Shown here: piece by piece, positions 11,031 to 20,934 of the stretch
Layout of the letters: every line of letters begins with the position of its first letter
How positions within the stretch are numbered: position 1 is the first letter of the stretch
NCBI GenBank assembly: GCA_028716975.1
Contig: JAQUOU010000014.1
Location: forward strand, 1-64,000
Source of the DNA: Methylobacter sp.
GTDB taxonomy: Bacteria > Pseudomonadota > Gammaproteobacteria > Methylococcales > Methylomonadaceae
Length of the DNA: 64,000 bases
Reading direction: 5' to 3'
Translations under genes and position numbers: made by a program
The notes under the pieces: generated by a model
Databases searched by the model: none
The model's input: the letters and a program-made list of their open reading frames with translations, nothing else
What the model was told of the DNA's origin: nothing

Positions 11031-12038
11031 TTGATGGCGTAACCATAACAAGTTTAATCTAACTAACTGAATTTTATAGAAACCCCCACGATTTGCCCGC
11101 TTTTTTATAAAATATCCGGGCTAGGTTCTAGAACTTGCGTAATATGTTCCACTCGCACTGGGTTAACGTCACAGACTGCGAAAAACACCTTGTGACGACT
11201 TATATCTTCGCAGCGTGCCGGTAGAACATAAAGCACGTGCGTTCTAACGTCAGCCATCCTACCGTTGCCGCAGAGCTATTCTTGCAGGCTAGTTACGTAG
11301 TGGCAAATAATAGATGACTCCGGAATGCCACTCGGTCAGCATCAGATAAGCACACTGAAGTCAAGATCGCCAGCACCCGACGGAGCTAATGGTGAAACTC
11401 AAAGCGTCTTCAGTTAAGCTCCGGACATTTGTTACTTACTTACCGCAAGGCAAATACCGACCGAACGTGGCATTAGTTGCCTGACCGAAACGAGGTTTTT
11501 CGTAGTCATTGGCGGAATAGCGGGCGTCATTACTTCCGGCATCCTCCAACCCTTGCTTACCAATTTGGCAGAAGCATTGCGATTCAAGTCATGAAGAATA
11601 AAAATTCAAGTCTCGTCCAGAATCCCTCTATTACGACTCGTAGGCATTCGTGCCAGGATATTGTCCGAGTGATTTACTTTCAATAATTCGAGTGTCGCCA
11701 GTGTTACCGATCTTCATGCCTTTTCACGGTAGCTTCAATAATTAACCATTCACTGCCCAATTTATTTTTACCGATGGATTGATAACAGCAGGAGTCGGCT
11801 GTGCAATTGAAGCCACTTAATGCAGTTTTAGAGAATTGAAGCTACGGAACCTTAAGCTGAGAACAGGGAATTTGCTGTATGCCCAGTCTTACAGTCTTCT
11901 AATCGGCTGTTTTTCATATTAAATACTTGAGGAGAGGCCCTCTGCTATAATTCTTTATGTCTATATTTGCTATTTGAAAAATCAATTCCTTTGATAACTG
12001 ATAGCTATGCCAATTTGCATAAATTTCATCCGTTTTAG
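11031..12038. other. 1-kb gene-less region with inverted repeats
   Basis: No frame above 69 codons looks real on either strand, yet base composition in the middle resembles genes more than the A+T-rich ends. Near 11096-11121 GCCCG and CGGGC face each other. Two nested 7-bp pairings follow: TATGTTC (11143-11149) with GAACATA (11224-11230), and inside it CTGCGAA (11176-11182) with TTCGCAG (11207-11213). I checked by eye for tmRNA and RNase P RNA landmarks and did not find them. It could be a structured RNA, a decayed gene or a repeat element. Confidence 0.4.
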
Positions 12039-13685
12039 ATGTTTGAAGCCTGTCCGCTACTGAAGATTCGTCCGCTCCCGTTTGCTATTGATGAAATAGA
12101 TTTTTCTGTATGGTTTAAGTCGCTTGCCACTACAGATACTCTTAGGTGTTGCGAGGAGCTTTTACATGTACTGAAAGCCCTCAATAAACTTACTATATCC
12201 AGTAATACCCGGCTGTTTTTTCTGGAAAAACTGGGGCCTGTATTATTCCATTTGGCGGATCGTTCTATTCCGGCTTCGTTCAGTCACAGCCCTTCCCTAG
12301 CGATCGCTGATAGCCCTGGAATTGAGATTGCAGTTTGGGCCTGCTCCGAGTTAGCCAATGGCTATGCCCGATTAAGCACAGAAGAAGATTTTAAAAAAAC
12401 CACTTATTATTCGGTGCTGCAAAAGTCATTGATTATTAGCCGCGGCCTTCAGGCGATGGGCAAGACCTTATTATATATATCGCAGACTTATAGAAAACCC
12501 TATGCGAATTTCTGGTTAAACTGCTTTAAGTTCTATCGCTTGGCACGCCATTATAATTTGACTGAAGATGCGGCAGGTTCTGAAGCACAGTTAATCAATA
12601 ATGTCTTTAAGCACATCCTTGTATTCAGCCTGAGCAAGCCGAATCAATTTTCTCCCGAGGAAATGCGAGTGGTTTATGACTTATTAAGCCAATACTCGGA
12701 GCATGCGAAATTATTGCCTGTCGTACCGGAAAAAAAATTCAAGGGAATACCCTATGTTTATCTTAAAGATGATCTTCCTCCTGCAATCCCCAATTCTGCA
12801 ACTCCTAAAGAAGACGAAAATACGCTTTATATTGCAACAGTCGGGGTTGCCGGCAAAATCCTTGAGGCGACATCCGATAAAAACCTGAATTCTTGTCCTG
12901 CCGATAGATTAATGCTATTGCGGCTGGCAAAAACATTAACCATGAACCTGCAAAGAAAACATGCCCGAGTAAAGGCGGCAGGCAAGCAGTTCGGCATAAT
13001 CGGCTTTGATGATGTTATTTATTATTTAAGGAATAAGACGTTAAAAACTGAACAGTCTTCTGCTAAGGGATTAATTAATTTAAATCGTCCGGGAGGATTA
13101 CGTGAATTAAACCTGGAAATAATAAATCCTGAACAAAAATCCGCGAATCCTCGTGAATATAGCTACAGGTCAGAAAAATTAACAAGTGATCTTACTTATG
13201 ACATGCCTGGAAAAATCACAAAGATTGGTCATGAGGACATTTGGCATACAGAAAAAAAAGAAGTGTTCGAGGCAAATATAAAGCTTATCGACAAAAGTGA
13301 AAAAGGCTATGGGCTGGTCTTGGAAAATACCCGGATCCAGCCCCGAATCGGGGATATTGTGGGATTGCAGAATAAAGATGCTTCATTTTCAATTGGAGTA
13401 ATACGCAGATTTGCGCAATCAGGAGATTCCGGCTTATTTGCAGGTGTTGAACTATTCGGAGTTAACCCCCAGTTTATCGAAATTTCCAACCCGGGTTACT
13501 GTAATGATATAGAGGCTATTTATCTGCCGGGCGAAGAAACAGAGAGTATCATTCTGGTAAATAACGAATTTCGTCCTGCCGAATTTATTTTTGTACACAA
13601 AGCATTTAAAAAAACTCGCTATCGCCTGACTAAACAATTAACTGCAACAGCATTAATTAACCAATTCGCAGTTGTAAAGGCTTAA
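12039..13685 (+). CDS. Large hypothetical protein with possible C-terminal PilZ-like region
   Basis: A 548-aa soluble protein that I do not firmly recognise. The N-terminal ~320 residues are helical and Leu-rich. A basic segment follows, and the C-terminal ~110 residues look like a beta barrel: IGDIVGLQNKDASFSIGVIRR, GLFAGVELFG and RPAEFIFVHKAFKKTRYRL. That pattern resembles PilZ-type folds, but I see no clear RxxxR plus D/NxSxxG c-di-GMP signature, so nucleotide binding is doubtful. It has no signal peptide or membrane segment. ATG 12039 is the first start after a long non-coding region. Confidence 0.6.
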   Translation: MFEACPLLKIRPLPFAIDEIDFSVWFKSLATTDTLRCCEELLHVLKALNKLTISSNTRLFFLEKLGPVLFHLADRSIPASFSHSPSLAIADSPGIEIAVWACSELANGYARLSTEEDFKKTTYYSVLQKSLIISRGLQAMGKTLLYISQTYRKPYANFWLNCFKFYRLARHYNLTEDAAGSEAQLINNVFKHILVFSLSKPNQFSPEEMRVVYDLLSQYSEHAKLLPVVPEKKFKGIPYVYLKDDLPPAIPNSATPKEDENTLYIATVGVAGKILEATSDKNLNSCPADRLMLLRLAKTLTMNLQRKHARVKAAGKQFGIIGFDDVIYYLRNKTLKTEQSSAKGLINLNRPGGLRELNLEIINPEQKSANPREYSYRSEKLTSDLTYDMPGKITKIGHEDIWHTEKKEVFEANIKLIDKSEKGYGLVLENTRIQPRIGDIVGLQNKDASFSIGVIRRFAQSGDSGLFAGVELFGVNPQFIEISNPGYCNDIEAIYLPGEETESIILVNNEFRPAEFIFVHKAFKKTRYRLTKQLTATALINQFAVVKA

Positions 13686-13927
13686 TAAATTCGGGTTATT
13701 CAGGGCTTATCCAGGATGAACCTATATTATTATATGCCCCATCGCCCATTAGCCCAGGCTTCAACAAAGCTGTAAAATAATATAACCCTTAATTGATTTC
13801 AAGACGTTTTTCTTTTATTTTTCTGATCGCGCTATACTTGTCATAATCAATATCAGGCAAAATATGTATTCCGGATACTTGGAGATAACCCTTAAAATAA
13901 TGCCAATAACAATTCAAAGAGATATCA

Positions 13928-14989
13928 ATGATTATGCAAAAATCCACCTTTAACACCCGTCTTCTATTGAGTAGTTTGGTTATCTCAAGCTTACTTGGGG
14001 GATGTGCAACAACAGCCAAGCAAGCTAACCCTGCTGATCCTTGGGAAGGCTGGAACCGTGGAGCACAATCATTTAACGACGATGTTGATGACGTTGTGTT
14101 AAAACCGGTGGCTAAAGGTTATCTGGCCATTACTTCGGAAGCGGTTGATAGAGGAGTGACTAATTTCTTTAGTAACCTTAATGATATCGGCGTAACAATT
14201 AACGATTTCCTCCAGCTAAAATTTTTACAAGGCGGCATGGATGCCAGTCGTTTTATCGTTAATACCACCGTTGGCGTTGCCGGCATTTTCGATGTGGCAA
14301 AAAAGATTGATCTACCCAAGCACGATGAAGATTTCGGGCAGACGCTCGGCTTTTGGGGCGTTCCGTCAGGCTCCTATCTGGTATTGCCGTTCTTTGGCGC
14401 GAGCTCCCCGCGGGATACGGTTGGGCTGGTGGGCGATGCTTTATTGAATCCCCTGACCTATGCGTCCATATTTGGAGGAGCTGCCATAAATGCTGTTACC
14501 GCCGGCGCCAAGGCAGTGGATGTCACCGATACGCGGGCCGGGTTAATGTCGACTGAAAAGATGATCGATGAGGCCTCCGTCGACCGCTATGATTTTATTA
14601 AAAGCGCTTATCAACAGCACCGCGAATACCTGATTCATGACGGCAATCCGCCGCCAGATGAAAATGATGTCCTGGAACTGGATGAAGATGTCATGTCGGA
14701 AGGCACAAACGGCACTAAAGGATCCACTAATTCCAGTTTCGTTAATTCGACCAAGGGCTCCAGTGCAATTCCTGCTCTTGGCAACTCTCGTGCAATTCCT
14801 GCTGCTAATCCCCCCGGCGCTGTGCCTGTGATTGATAATTCAAACACAATCCCCGCTGCCAATACTTCCAACTCGGCGCCTGTTATCGACAATTCCAAGT
14901 CAATCCCGGCTACTCCCAATTCCAACTCGGCTCCTGTTACCAATAACTCAAAACACATGCTGGATTTATCGTCTCCCGAAGGTAAATAA
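13928..14989 (+). CDS. mlaA: Intermembrane phospholipid transport lipoprotein MlaA (VacJ)
   Basis: Outer-membrane lipoprotein that removes surface-exposed phospholipids and passes them to the Mla shuttle. The signal peptide ends at a lipobox (LGGC, about residue 26). The VacJ domain (about 35-230) shows DPWEGWNRGAQSFND, FFSNLNDIGVTINDFLQ, GVAGIFDVAKKIDL, DFGQTLGFWGVPSGSYLVLPFFG and SPRDTVG. The usual family length is about 230-260 aa. This protein continues for roughly 95 extra residues of Ser/Asn/Pro/Ala-rich sequence with an 18-residue period (PVIDNS...IPA...NSNSA). None of mlaBCDEF is adjacent; the next gene is an acyltransferase-hydrolase fusion. Confidence 0.93.
   Translation: MIMQKSTFNTRLLLSSLVISSLLGGCATTAKQANPADPWEGWNRGAQSFNDDVDDVVLKPVAKGYLAITSEAVDRGVTNFFSNLNDIGVTINDFLQLKFLQGGMDASRFIVNTTVGVAGIFDVAKKIDLPKHDEDFGQTLGFWGVPSGSYLVLPFFGASSPRDTVGLVGDALLNPLTYASIFGGAAINAVTAGAKAVDVTDTRAGLMSTEKMIDEASVDRYDFIKSAYQQHREYLIHDGNPPPDENDVLELDEDVMSEGTNGTKGSTNSSFVNSTKGSSAIPALGNSRAIPAANPPGAVPVIDNSNTIPAANTSNSAPVIDNSKSIPATPNSNSAPVTNNSKHMLDLSSPEGK
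14778..14960 (+). repeat. Degenerate 54-bp repeats in the mlaA 3' end
   Basis: The tail of MlaA contains about two and a half copies of an 18-codon unit: AVPVIDNSNTIPAANTSN, then SAPVIDNSKSIPATPNSN, then SAPVTNNSKHM, with more diverged units upstream (GSSAIPALGNSRAIPAANPP). The copies are imperfect in DNA, so the array is not very recent. The encoded tail is probably unstructured and periplasmic. Confidence 0.75.
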
Positions 14990-14995
14990 TCGGCC

Positions 14996-17347
14996 ATGAG
15001 TCAAATACCTAACCCTGATGACTGGAACGATATAGATACCTCCCTCTATAACAGATCAGTTAAGGTATTTAATACTCTCAAAAAAATGTTGAGTGTCAAA
15101 ATGACGCTGCATGCCGAGGATACTCAGGTACAACAAGGGGACATTTTTTTATTCAACCATTTTTCCCGCTTTGAAACGTTTATTCCGCAATTTTTTATCT
15201 TTGAAGAAACCGGTGCTTATAGTTGTGCTATCGCGTCGTCGGAATTTTTTACAGAAGATACCGTACTGTCAAGATACCTGAAAAATGTCGGTGTTTTTCC
15301 GCATAATCATGACCGACTGTTTCCCTTGCTGGCCGCACAGGTTTTGCGTGGACGCAAGGTGATAATTTTCCCCGAAGGCGGCATGGTCAAAGATCACCAT
15401 GTCATCGATAAGCATGGCCATTACAGCGTTTACTCACGATTGACCGGAAAAAGACGCAAACACCATACGGGCGCTGCCGTTTTGGCTCAAGGCATAGAAA
15501 TCTTCAAGGCCACCATCCTCCATGCCTATGATACGAGAAATTATGCCCAGCAAGTACGGTGGAAGGATGATCTGCAACTGGATAGTCTTGACCATTTGCT
15601 GGTTTCAGCACTAAAACCGACACTGATAATACCCTCGAATATCACTTTTTATCCCATCCGGTCTTCTGCAAATATATTGCTAAGCGGGGTAGAACTTTTC
15701 GGCAAGGGATTAAGTTTGCGCCAAACTGAAGAACTGCTGGTCGAAGGCAATATTCTGTTCAAAAACACTGATATGGATATTCGCATGGGGATGCCTATTA
15801 TCCCTTTTAAGGCATGGAATTGGCGTATCCGCTTTTTGCTAAACAGGGTTATGTCTGAATTTAAAACGCTGGATGATATTTTTGCCCTGAACTCAACCCC
15901 TAGAAACTGGAAACAAAAGTTATTGGGATCCTATTTCAAAACCGCCGCCAATCTCACGCGTGACCAATACATGCAGGAGATTTATGCTAATGTCACTATT
16001 AATTTAAGTCATCTCGCTTCAACGCTGATCATGTATTGTATTGAAAATAACCAGCCGCAAATTAAACGCCGATGTTTTTTTACCACGCTTTATATCGCAG
16101 TCAAGCATTTACAAAACCATAGCGGCATTAATCTGCACAGGAGCCTGCTTAACCCGATTGACTATAGCGACCTGGTCACCGGCACCAGTAAACGCTTTGA
16201 ACAGTTTGTCTCTGAAGCCAAAATCAGCGGACTCATTACTGACAGAGGGGATTCTTATCAGTTTTTACCCAAGCTTCTGGAAGAACATGATTTGGATACG
16301 ATCAGGCTCGAAAACATGATCGCCGTCTATGACAATGAAGCCGAACCCATAAAAATGGTGCGGAATACCCTGATTCAGGCTCTGGCTGAATGCGACCATA
16401 TTGATCAGCGAAAACTTGCAGTCTGGCATTTTGATGATGAATACCGCGATTTAAGCTGGGAACGCCACGCGTATTCAAAACCCATTTTTGACGATATTAA
16501 TGAGCAGGAAACAGCCGCCGCCGACGCTTCGCCTTTCTTGCTCGAGCCCAAAGAAAACAAGGGCATCGGCGTATTGCTCATTCATGGGCTGCTTGCCAGT
16601 CCTGCAGAAGTAAGAGGGTATGGCGAATATCTCGTGCAGCAGGGCTATACGGTTATGGGGGTCAGGCTGAAAGGCCACGGATCATCGCCCTATGCTTTAC
16701 GTGATCAGACCCGGGAAGATTGGTATGCATCTGTACAGAGAGGTTTCAATATCCTCAGAGCACATTGTGAACGTCACTTCGTTATCGGATTTTCTACCGG
16801 CGGTGCTTTAGCGCTTAAACTGGCAGCGGAACAACATCCAGAGATAATTGGCGTCAGCGCTATTGCCGTTCCGCTAAAATTCATCAATCCGGCCTTTATG
16901 CTGGTGCCTTTATTGCATGGAACCAATAAACTGGTCGATTGGGTTTCCTCTTATGAGGGCATCAAACCTTTCATTGAAAATATCTCCGAACATCCCTCGA
17001 TAAATTACCGGAATACGCCTGTTAAGTGTTTGTATGAATTAAGATTACTCATTCAGCAAATGGATGATTTTTTGCCAAAAGTCAATGTTCCCGTGTTAAT
17101 TTTACATGGGGATCACGATCCCGTGGTCGCTTTCAAAAGTGCATTGGAACTTATGGGTAAATTAAAAACCCCAAACAAGCAACTTAAAATTATAAACTCA
17201 AATCGGCACGGTATTTTAATGGAGAACATCGGCGGCACTTGGGAGGCTATTAACGAGTTCATAGTGAGCTGCATAAAGGGAACAGACACTGCCAATCCCG
17301 ATATTGAAACAAATAACATGAAACTCAGTCTAATTAAAATTAATTGA
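14996..17347 (+). CDS. Acyltransferase / alpha-beta hydrolase fusion protein
   Basis: A 783-aa fusion of two lipid-active modules. The N-terminal PlsC-like part (about 45-300) has LFNHFSRFETFIPQF (a variant of the NHxxxxD motif) and VIIFPEGGMVKDHH. The C-terminal hydrolase (about 520-770) has an oxyanion region GVLLIHGLLASPAEVRG. Its nucleophile elbow is GFSTGG, with later acid and base candidates in LHGDHDPV and NRHGILME, as in monoglyceride-lipase-like proteins. The middle is helical. It starts 6 nt after mlaA, so the pair is probably co-transcribed. A role in trimming or re-acylating glycerolipids, perhaps those retrieved by MlaA, is inference from domains and context. Confidence 0.82.
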   Translation: MSQIPNPDDWNDIDTSLYNRSVKVFNTLKKMLSVKMTLHAEDTQVQQGDIFLFNHFSRFETFIPQFFIFEETGAYSCAIASSEFFTEDTVLSRYLKNVGVFPHNHDRLFPLLAAQVLRGRKVIIFPEGGMVKDHHVIDKHGHYSVYSRLTGKRRKHHTGAAVLAQGIEIFKATILHAYDTRNYAQQVRWKDDLQLDSLDHLLVSALKPTLIIPSNITFYPIRSSANILLSGVELFGKGLSLRQTEELLVEGNILFKNTDMDIRMGMPIIPFKAWNWRIRFLLNRVMSEFKTLDDIFALNSTPRNWKQKLLGSYFKTAANLTRDQYMQEIYANVTINLSHLASTLIMYCIENNQPQIKRRCFFTTLYIAVKHLQNHSGINLHRSLLNPIDYSDLVTGTSKRFEQFVSEAKISGLITDRGDSYQFLPKLLEEHDLDTIRLENMIAVYDNEAEPIKMVRNTLIQALAECDHIDQRKLAVWHFDDEYRDLSWERHAYSKPIFDDINEQETAAADASPFLLEPKENKGIGVLLIHGLLASPAEVRGYGEYLVQQGYTVMGVRLKGHGSSPYALRDQTREDWYASVQRGFNILRAHCERHFVIGFSTGGALALKLAAEQHPEIIGVSAIAVPLKFINPAFMLVPLLHGTNKLVDWVSSYEGIKPFIENISEHPSINYRNTPVKCLYELRLLIQQMDDFLPKVNVPVLILHGDHDPVVAFKSALELMGKLKTPNKQLKIINSNRHGILMENIGGTWEAINEFIVSCIKGTDTANPDIETNNMKLSLIKIN

Positions 17348-17412
17348 CTTTTTTAAACATGCTTAACTTACTGGGGTCAAGTAGCTAAAAAATAATCAAG
17401 AGGAGAAGGAAT

Positions 17413-18549
17413 ATGAAAAATGTTGTTATTGCAGGATATTGCCGGTCCCCATTTTCTCCAGCGAATAAAGGCCGGTTAATTAAAGTCAGGCCCGATGACC
17501 TCGCAGCTCAGGTGGTAAAAGGCTTGATCGGCAAAACCGGAGTAAACCCGAATGATATAGAAGACCTTATCCTGGGCTGCGCTTTTCCCGAAGGCGAACA
17601 AGGACTTAATGTTGCCCGCCTGATTGTTCCTTTAGCCGGTTTGCCGATTAGTGTGGCCGGCGCTACTGTTAACCGCTTCTGCGGATCGTCTATGCAGGCC
17701 ATACACATGGCGGCGGGAGCTATTCAAATGGATGCCGGCGATGTATTTATCTGCGCCGGTGCCGAGTCTATGACCCGAATTCCCATGGGCGGCTTCAACA
17801 CCTTGCCTAATCCTGCTCTTTACGAAGCGTTTCCCCAGGCTTATATCAGCATGGGCGATACGGCGGAAAATCTGGCGAAGCAATACCGGATAAACCGCGC
17901 CGATCAGGAAGCTTTCGCGGTGCAAAGCCAGCAAAAAGCCTATGCGGCTCAACAACAGGGCCGGTTCGCTGATGAAATCATCCCTATCACTACAAAATCA
18001 GATAGGGTTGATGTTGACGGATGTCTTCGTCCTGAGTCGACATCTGCATCACTTGCGCAATTACCCCCGGCTTTCCAGGCTACCGGCAGCGTGACTGCCG
18101 GAACATCTTCACCGTTGACAGACGGCGCCGCGGCTGTGCTGGTATGCAGCGAAGAGTACGCCGATGCGCATGGCCTGGCAAAATTGGCGCGCATAAAATC
18201 CATTGCAGTTTCCGGCTGTGCGCCCGAAATCATGGGTATCGGCCCAGTCAGCGCCACTCGCAAAGCATTAAAGCGTGCCGGGCTGGAATTGGATGATATT
18301 GATATTGTCGAATTGAATGAAGCGTTTGCAGCGCAATCTCTCGCGGTCCTTAAAGAACTGCCCATACCCGCGGCTAAACTTAATCTTGACGGGGGAGCCA
18401 TCGCTTTAGGCCACCCGCTGGGCGCATCCGGCGCCAGAATTACCGGCAAAGCGGCCAGTTTGTTGAAACGGGAAAACAAACGCTATGTGTTAGCAACTAT
18501 GTGTATAGGCGGAGGCCAAGGTATTGCAACCATACTGGAGGCAATCTGA
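17413..18549 (+). CDS. fadA: Acetyl-CoA acyltransferase (3-ketoacyl-CoA thiolase)
   Basis: Cleaves 3-ketoacyl-CoA with CoA in the last step of beta-oxidation. Thiolase features are complete: the nucleophile cysteine C90 in VNRFCGSSMQAIHMAAG, the motif ELNEAFAAQSLAVL, the His motif GGAIALGHPLGASGARI and the second cysteine in CIGGGQG. It is 378 aa, near the usual 385-390. A strong ribosome binding site (AGGAGAAGGA) precedes ATG 17413. The stop overlaps the next start by one base (TGATG), so it is coupled to the dehydrogenase/hydratase gene. The gene name is by family and context. Confidence 0.92.
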   Translation: MKNVVIAGYCRSPFSPANKGRLIKVRPDDLAAQVVKGLIGKTGVNPNDIEDLILGCAFPEGEQGLNVARLIVPLAGLPISVAGATVNRFCGSSMQAIHMAAGAIQMDAGDVFICAGAESMTRIPMGGFNTLPNPALYEAFPQAYISMGDTAENLAKQYRINRADQEAFAVQSQQKAYAAQQQGRFADEIIPITTKSDRVDVDGCLRPESTSASLAQLPPAFQATGSVTAGTSSPLTDGAAAVLVCSEEYADAHGLAKLARIKSIAVSGCAPEIMGIGPVSATRKALKRAGLELDDIDIVELNEAFAAQSLAVLKELPIPAAKLNLDGGAIALGHPLGASGARITGKAASLLKRENKRYVLATMCIGGGQGIATILEAI

Positions 18550-20867
18550 TGAATATCCAAAAAGCCGCTGTAATCGGCGCCGGCGTCATGGGCGCCAGTA
18601 TCGCCGCCCATATCAGCAATGCCGGCATTCCGGTGTATCTGCTGGACATCGTGCCCAAAGATGCAAGCAATCGCAATATCATCGCTGAAACCGCCATTCA
18701 AAAACTGCTCAAGGCTGAACCGGCGCCGTTCATGCATAAGCACAATGCAAGGCTGGTGACGGCGGGCAATACTGAAGACCACCTGCAATGGCTGGCTGAC
18801 GTGGACTGGGTCATTGAAGCCGTTATTGAAGATCCGAAAATAAAGAAATCGCTTTATCAAAAACTGTATGATGTTTGCCGTAAGGATTGCCTGATATCTT
18901 CCAATACCTCTACGTTGCCCTTGCACTTATTAACCCGGGACATGCCGGAAAATTTCCGGCAGCGGTTCATGATCACCCATTTTTTTAATCCGCCCCGCTA
19001 TATGCGGCTGCTGGAATTGGTTTCAGGCCCTTTAACCCGCCCTGAATTGGTATCTGCCATCAGCAGCTTTGCTGATATTAATTTAGGTAAAAACTGCGTT
19101 ACCTGTAAAGATACCCCGGGATTTATTGCTAACCGCATTGGTATCTACTGGCAGTTATGCGGCATGCTGGAAGCAATCGATCTGGGTTTAACTGTCGAGC
19201 AGGCGGATGCCGTTATATCCTACCCTTTCGGCATACCGAAAACCGGCATATTCGGTCTGTTGGACCTGGTTGGGCTGGACCTGATTCCGCATATTCTAAG
19301 CGGCATGAAACAGGCATTACCACCGGACGATGCCTTTCACCAGGTCAATCGCCTTCCTGAATTGGTCCGGAAAATGATAGCCGACGGCTATACCGGCAGA
19401 AAAGGTAAAGGCGGTTTTTACCGATTAAATGAAATTAACGGAAAACGTGTTAAAGAATCCATTAACCTTCAAACCGGTGAATACAACCGTAGCGAAAAAC
19501 CCGATCCTGATGCGATAAAATCTATAAAAAAAGCAGGCTTGCCAGCCTTCTTGTCATCTCGCGGTGCTACTGCGGTTTATGCCTGGCGAGTCCTGTCAAA
19601 AACATTGAGTTACGCAGCCAGCCTGGTTCCTGAAATCTCGGATGACATAGTTGCCATCGATTCTGCCATGCATGATGGGTATAACTGGAAGTACGGCCCG
19701 TTTGAGCTGCTGGATCAGATAGGCGTGGCCTGGTTTACCGGTAAACTTCAGGCGGAAAACAGGGATGTTCCTCCGTTATTGGCTGAAAAACACCCCCTAT
19801 ATAAAGTTATCGCGGACAAACTTAATTTCGTCGACTTGGTCGGCAACTATCATCCTGTGCCGCGAGCAGAGGGCCTGTTACTGCTTTCGGATATTAAACT
19901 GCAAGGCCCTGCCATACTTGAAAATCCTTCGGCCAGTTTGTGGAATATCGGCGACGGCGTTGCCTGTCTGGAATTCCATAGCAAAATGAATACGCTTGAT
20001 ATGGATTCCATGACGCTGATCAGACAGAGTATCGATAAAGTCAGCAGCGAATTTTCAGCCTTGGTTATTCATAATGAGGAGGACAATTTCTCTGCCGGCG
20101 CTAATCTGGGCTTGTTAATGCAAGCTATTGACAACAGCGATTGGGCCGCCGTAGAACAATTGGTTATACAAGGACAAGAGACTTACAAGGCCTTGAAGTT
20201 TGCGCCCTTCCCCGTCGTCGGCGCGCCCTCGGGACTGGCTTTAGGCGGAGGCTGCGAAATATTATTGCATTGCGATGCCATTCAGGCGCATGCAGAACTT
20301 TATATGGGACTTGTAGAAGTCGGCGTCGGTTTAATCCCTGCCTGGGGTGGATGCAAGGAATACCTGCGCCGCTGGCTCATACTCCCAAAAAGGCCGCGCG
20401 GCCCTATTCCCCCTCTTGTCAAAGCCTTTGAAACTATTGGGCTTGCAAAGGTTTCAAAGTCAGCCGCTGAAGCTAAAGAATTGTTGTTCCTGGGGGATTA
20501 TGACGCTATCACCATGAACAAACACCGCCTGTTAGCCGATGCCAAGGCAAAAGCATTATCGCTATCTGAAAATTACGCTGCACCGGAGCCCTGCGTTTAT
20601 CCCATGCCCGGCAAAACTGCCAAGATTTTGCTCAGCATGGGCATAAAAGCCTTCCATTTATTGGGCAAAGCCACAGATTACGATGTAGCCGTTTCGGAAA
20701 AACTGGCCCATGTTCTCAGCGGCGGCGAAAGCGATATTACCTCGCCATTGACTGAAGATGACCTGCTGGCACTGGAACGCGAAGCCTTTATGGCACTGGT
20801 AAAACAACCCGGCACGCGGGCCCGGCTTGAGCACATGCTGGAAACCGGCAAACCCTTAAGAAATTAG
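18549..20867 (+). CDS. fadN: 3-hydroxyacyl-CoA dehydrogenase / enoyl-CoA hydratase (FadN-like)
   Basis: Bifunctional beta-oxidation enzyme of 772 aa. The N-terminal NAD-binding domain (GAGVMGASIAAHISNAG, about 10-26) is followed by the dehydrogenase C-terminal domains (KDTPGFIANRIG; about 190-300 and 350-420). A crotonase domain comes last (about 480-650; HNEEDNFSAGANLGLLM and LALGGGCEILLHCD). This dehydrogenase-then-hydratase order is the reverse of E. coli FadB and matches Bacillus FadN-type proteins. I chose ATG 18549, which abuts the thiolase stop and begins directly with the Rossmann fold. The frame is open further upstream inside fadA, but those residues match nothing. Confidence 0.9.
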   Translation: MNIQKAAVIGAGVMGASIAAHISNAGIPVYLLDIVPKDASNRNIIAETAIQKLLKAEPAPFMHKHNARLVTAGNTEDHLQWLADVDWVIEAVIEDPKIKKSLYQKLYDVCRKDCLISSNTSTLPLHLLTRDMPENFRQRFMITHFFNPPRYMRLLELVSGPLTRPELVSAISSFADINLGKNCVTCKDTPGFIANRIGIYWQLCGMLEAIDLGLTVEQADAVISYPFGIPKTGIFGLLDLVGLDLIPHILSGMKQALPPDDAFHQVNRLPELVRKMIADGYTGRKGKGGFYRLNEINGKRVKESINLQTGEYNRSEKPDPDAIKSIKKAGLPAFLSSRGATAVYAWRVLSKTLSYAASLVPEISDDIVAIDSAMHDGYNWKYGPFELLDQIGVAWFTGKLQAENRDVPPLLAEKHPLYKVIADKLNFVDLVGNYHPVPRAEGLLLLSDIKLQGPAILENPSASLWNIGDGVACLEFHSKMNTLDMDSMTLIRQSIDKVSSEFSALVIHNEEDNFSAGANLGLLMQAIDNSDWAAVEQLVIQGQETYKALKFAPFPVVGAPSGLALGGGCEILLHCDAIQAHAELYMGLVEVGVGLIPAWGGCKEYLRRWLILPKRPRGPIPPLVKAFETIGLAKVSKSAAEAKELLFLGDYDAITMNKHRLLADAKAKALSLSENYAAPEPCVYPMPGKTAKILLSMGIKAFHLLGKATDYDVAVSEKLAHVLSGGESDITSPLTEDDLLALEREAFMALVKQPGTRARLEHMLETGKPLRN

Positions 20868-20934
20868 CTGATTTGGAATAATAACCTGATCTGAATTCAA
20901 GCCCGGAATGCCGAAAAATTAACAGGAGAACGGA

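Noticed and set aside
11477-11686. 69-codon frame in the gene-less region
   Set aside because: No ribosome binding site, no recognisable sequence and composition typical of random frames.
11090-11700. tmRNA or RNase P RNA
   Set aside because: I looked for the tmRNA ends and tag-peptide codons and for RNase P core motifs and could not find them. No RNA family is named.
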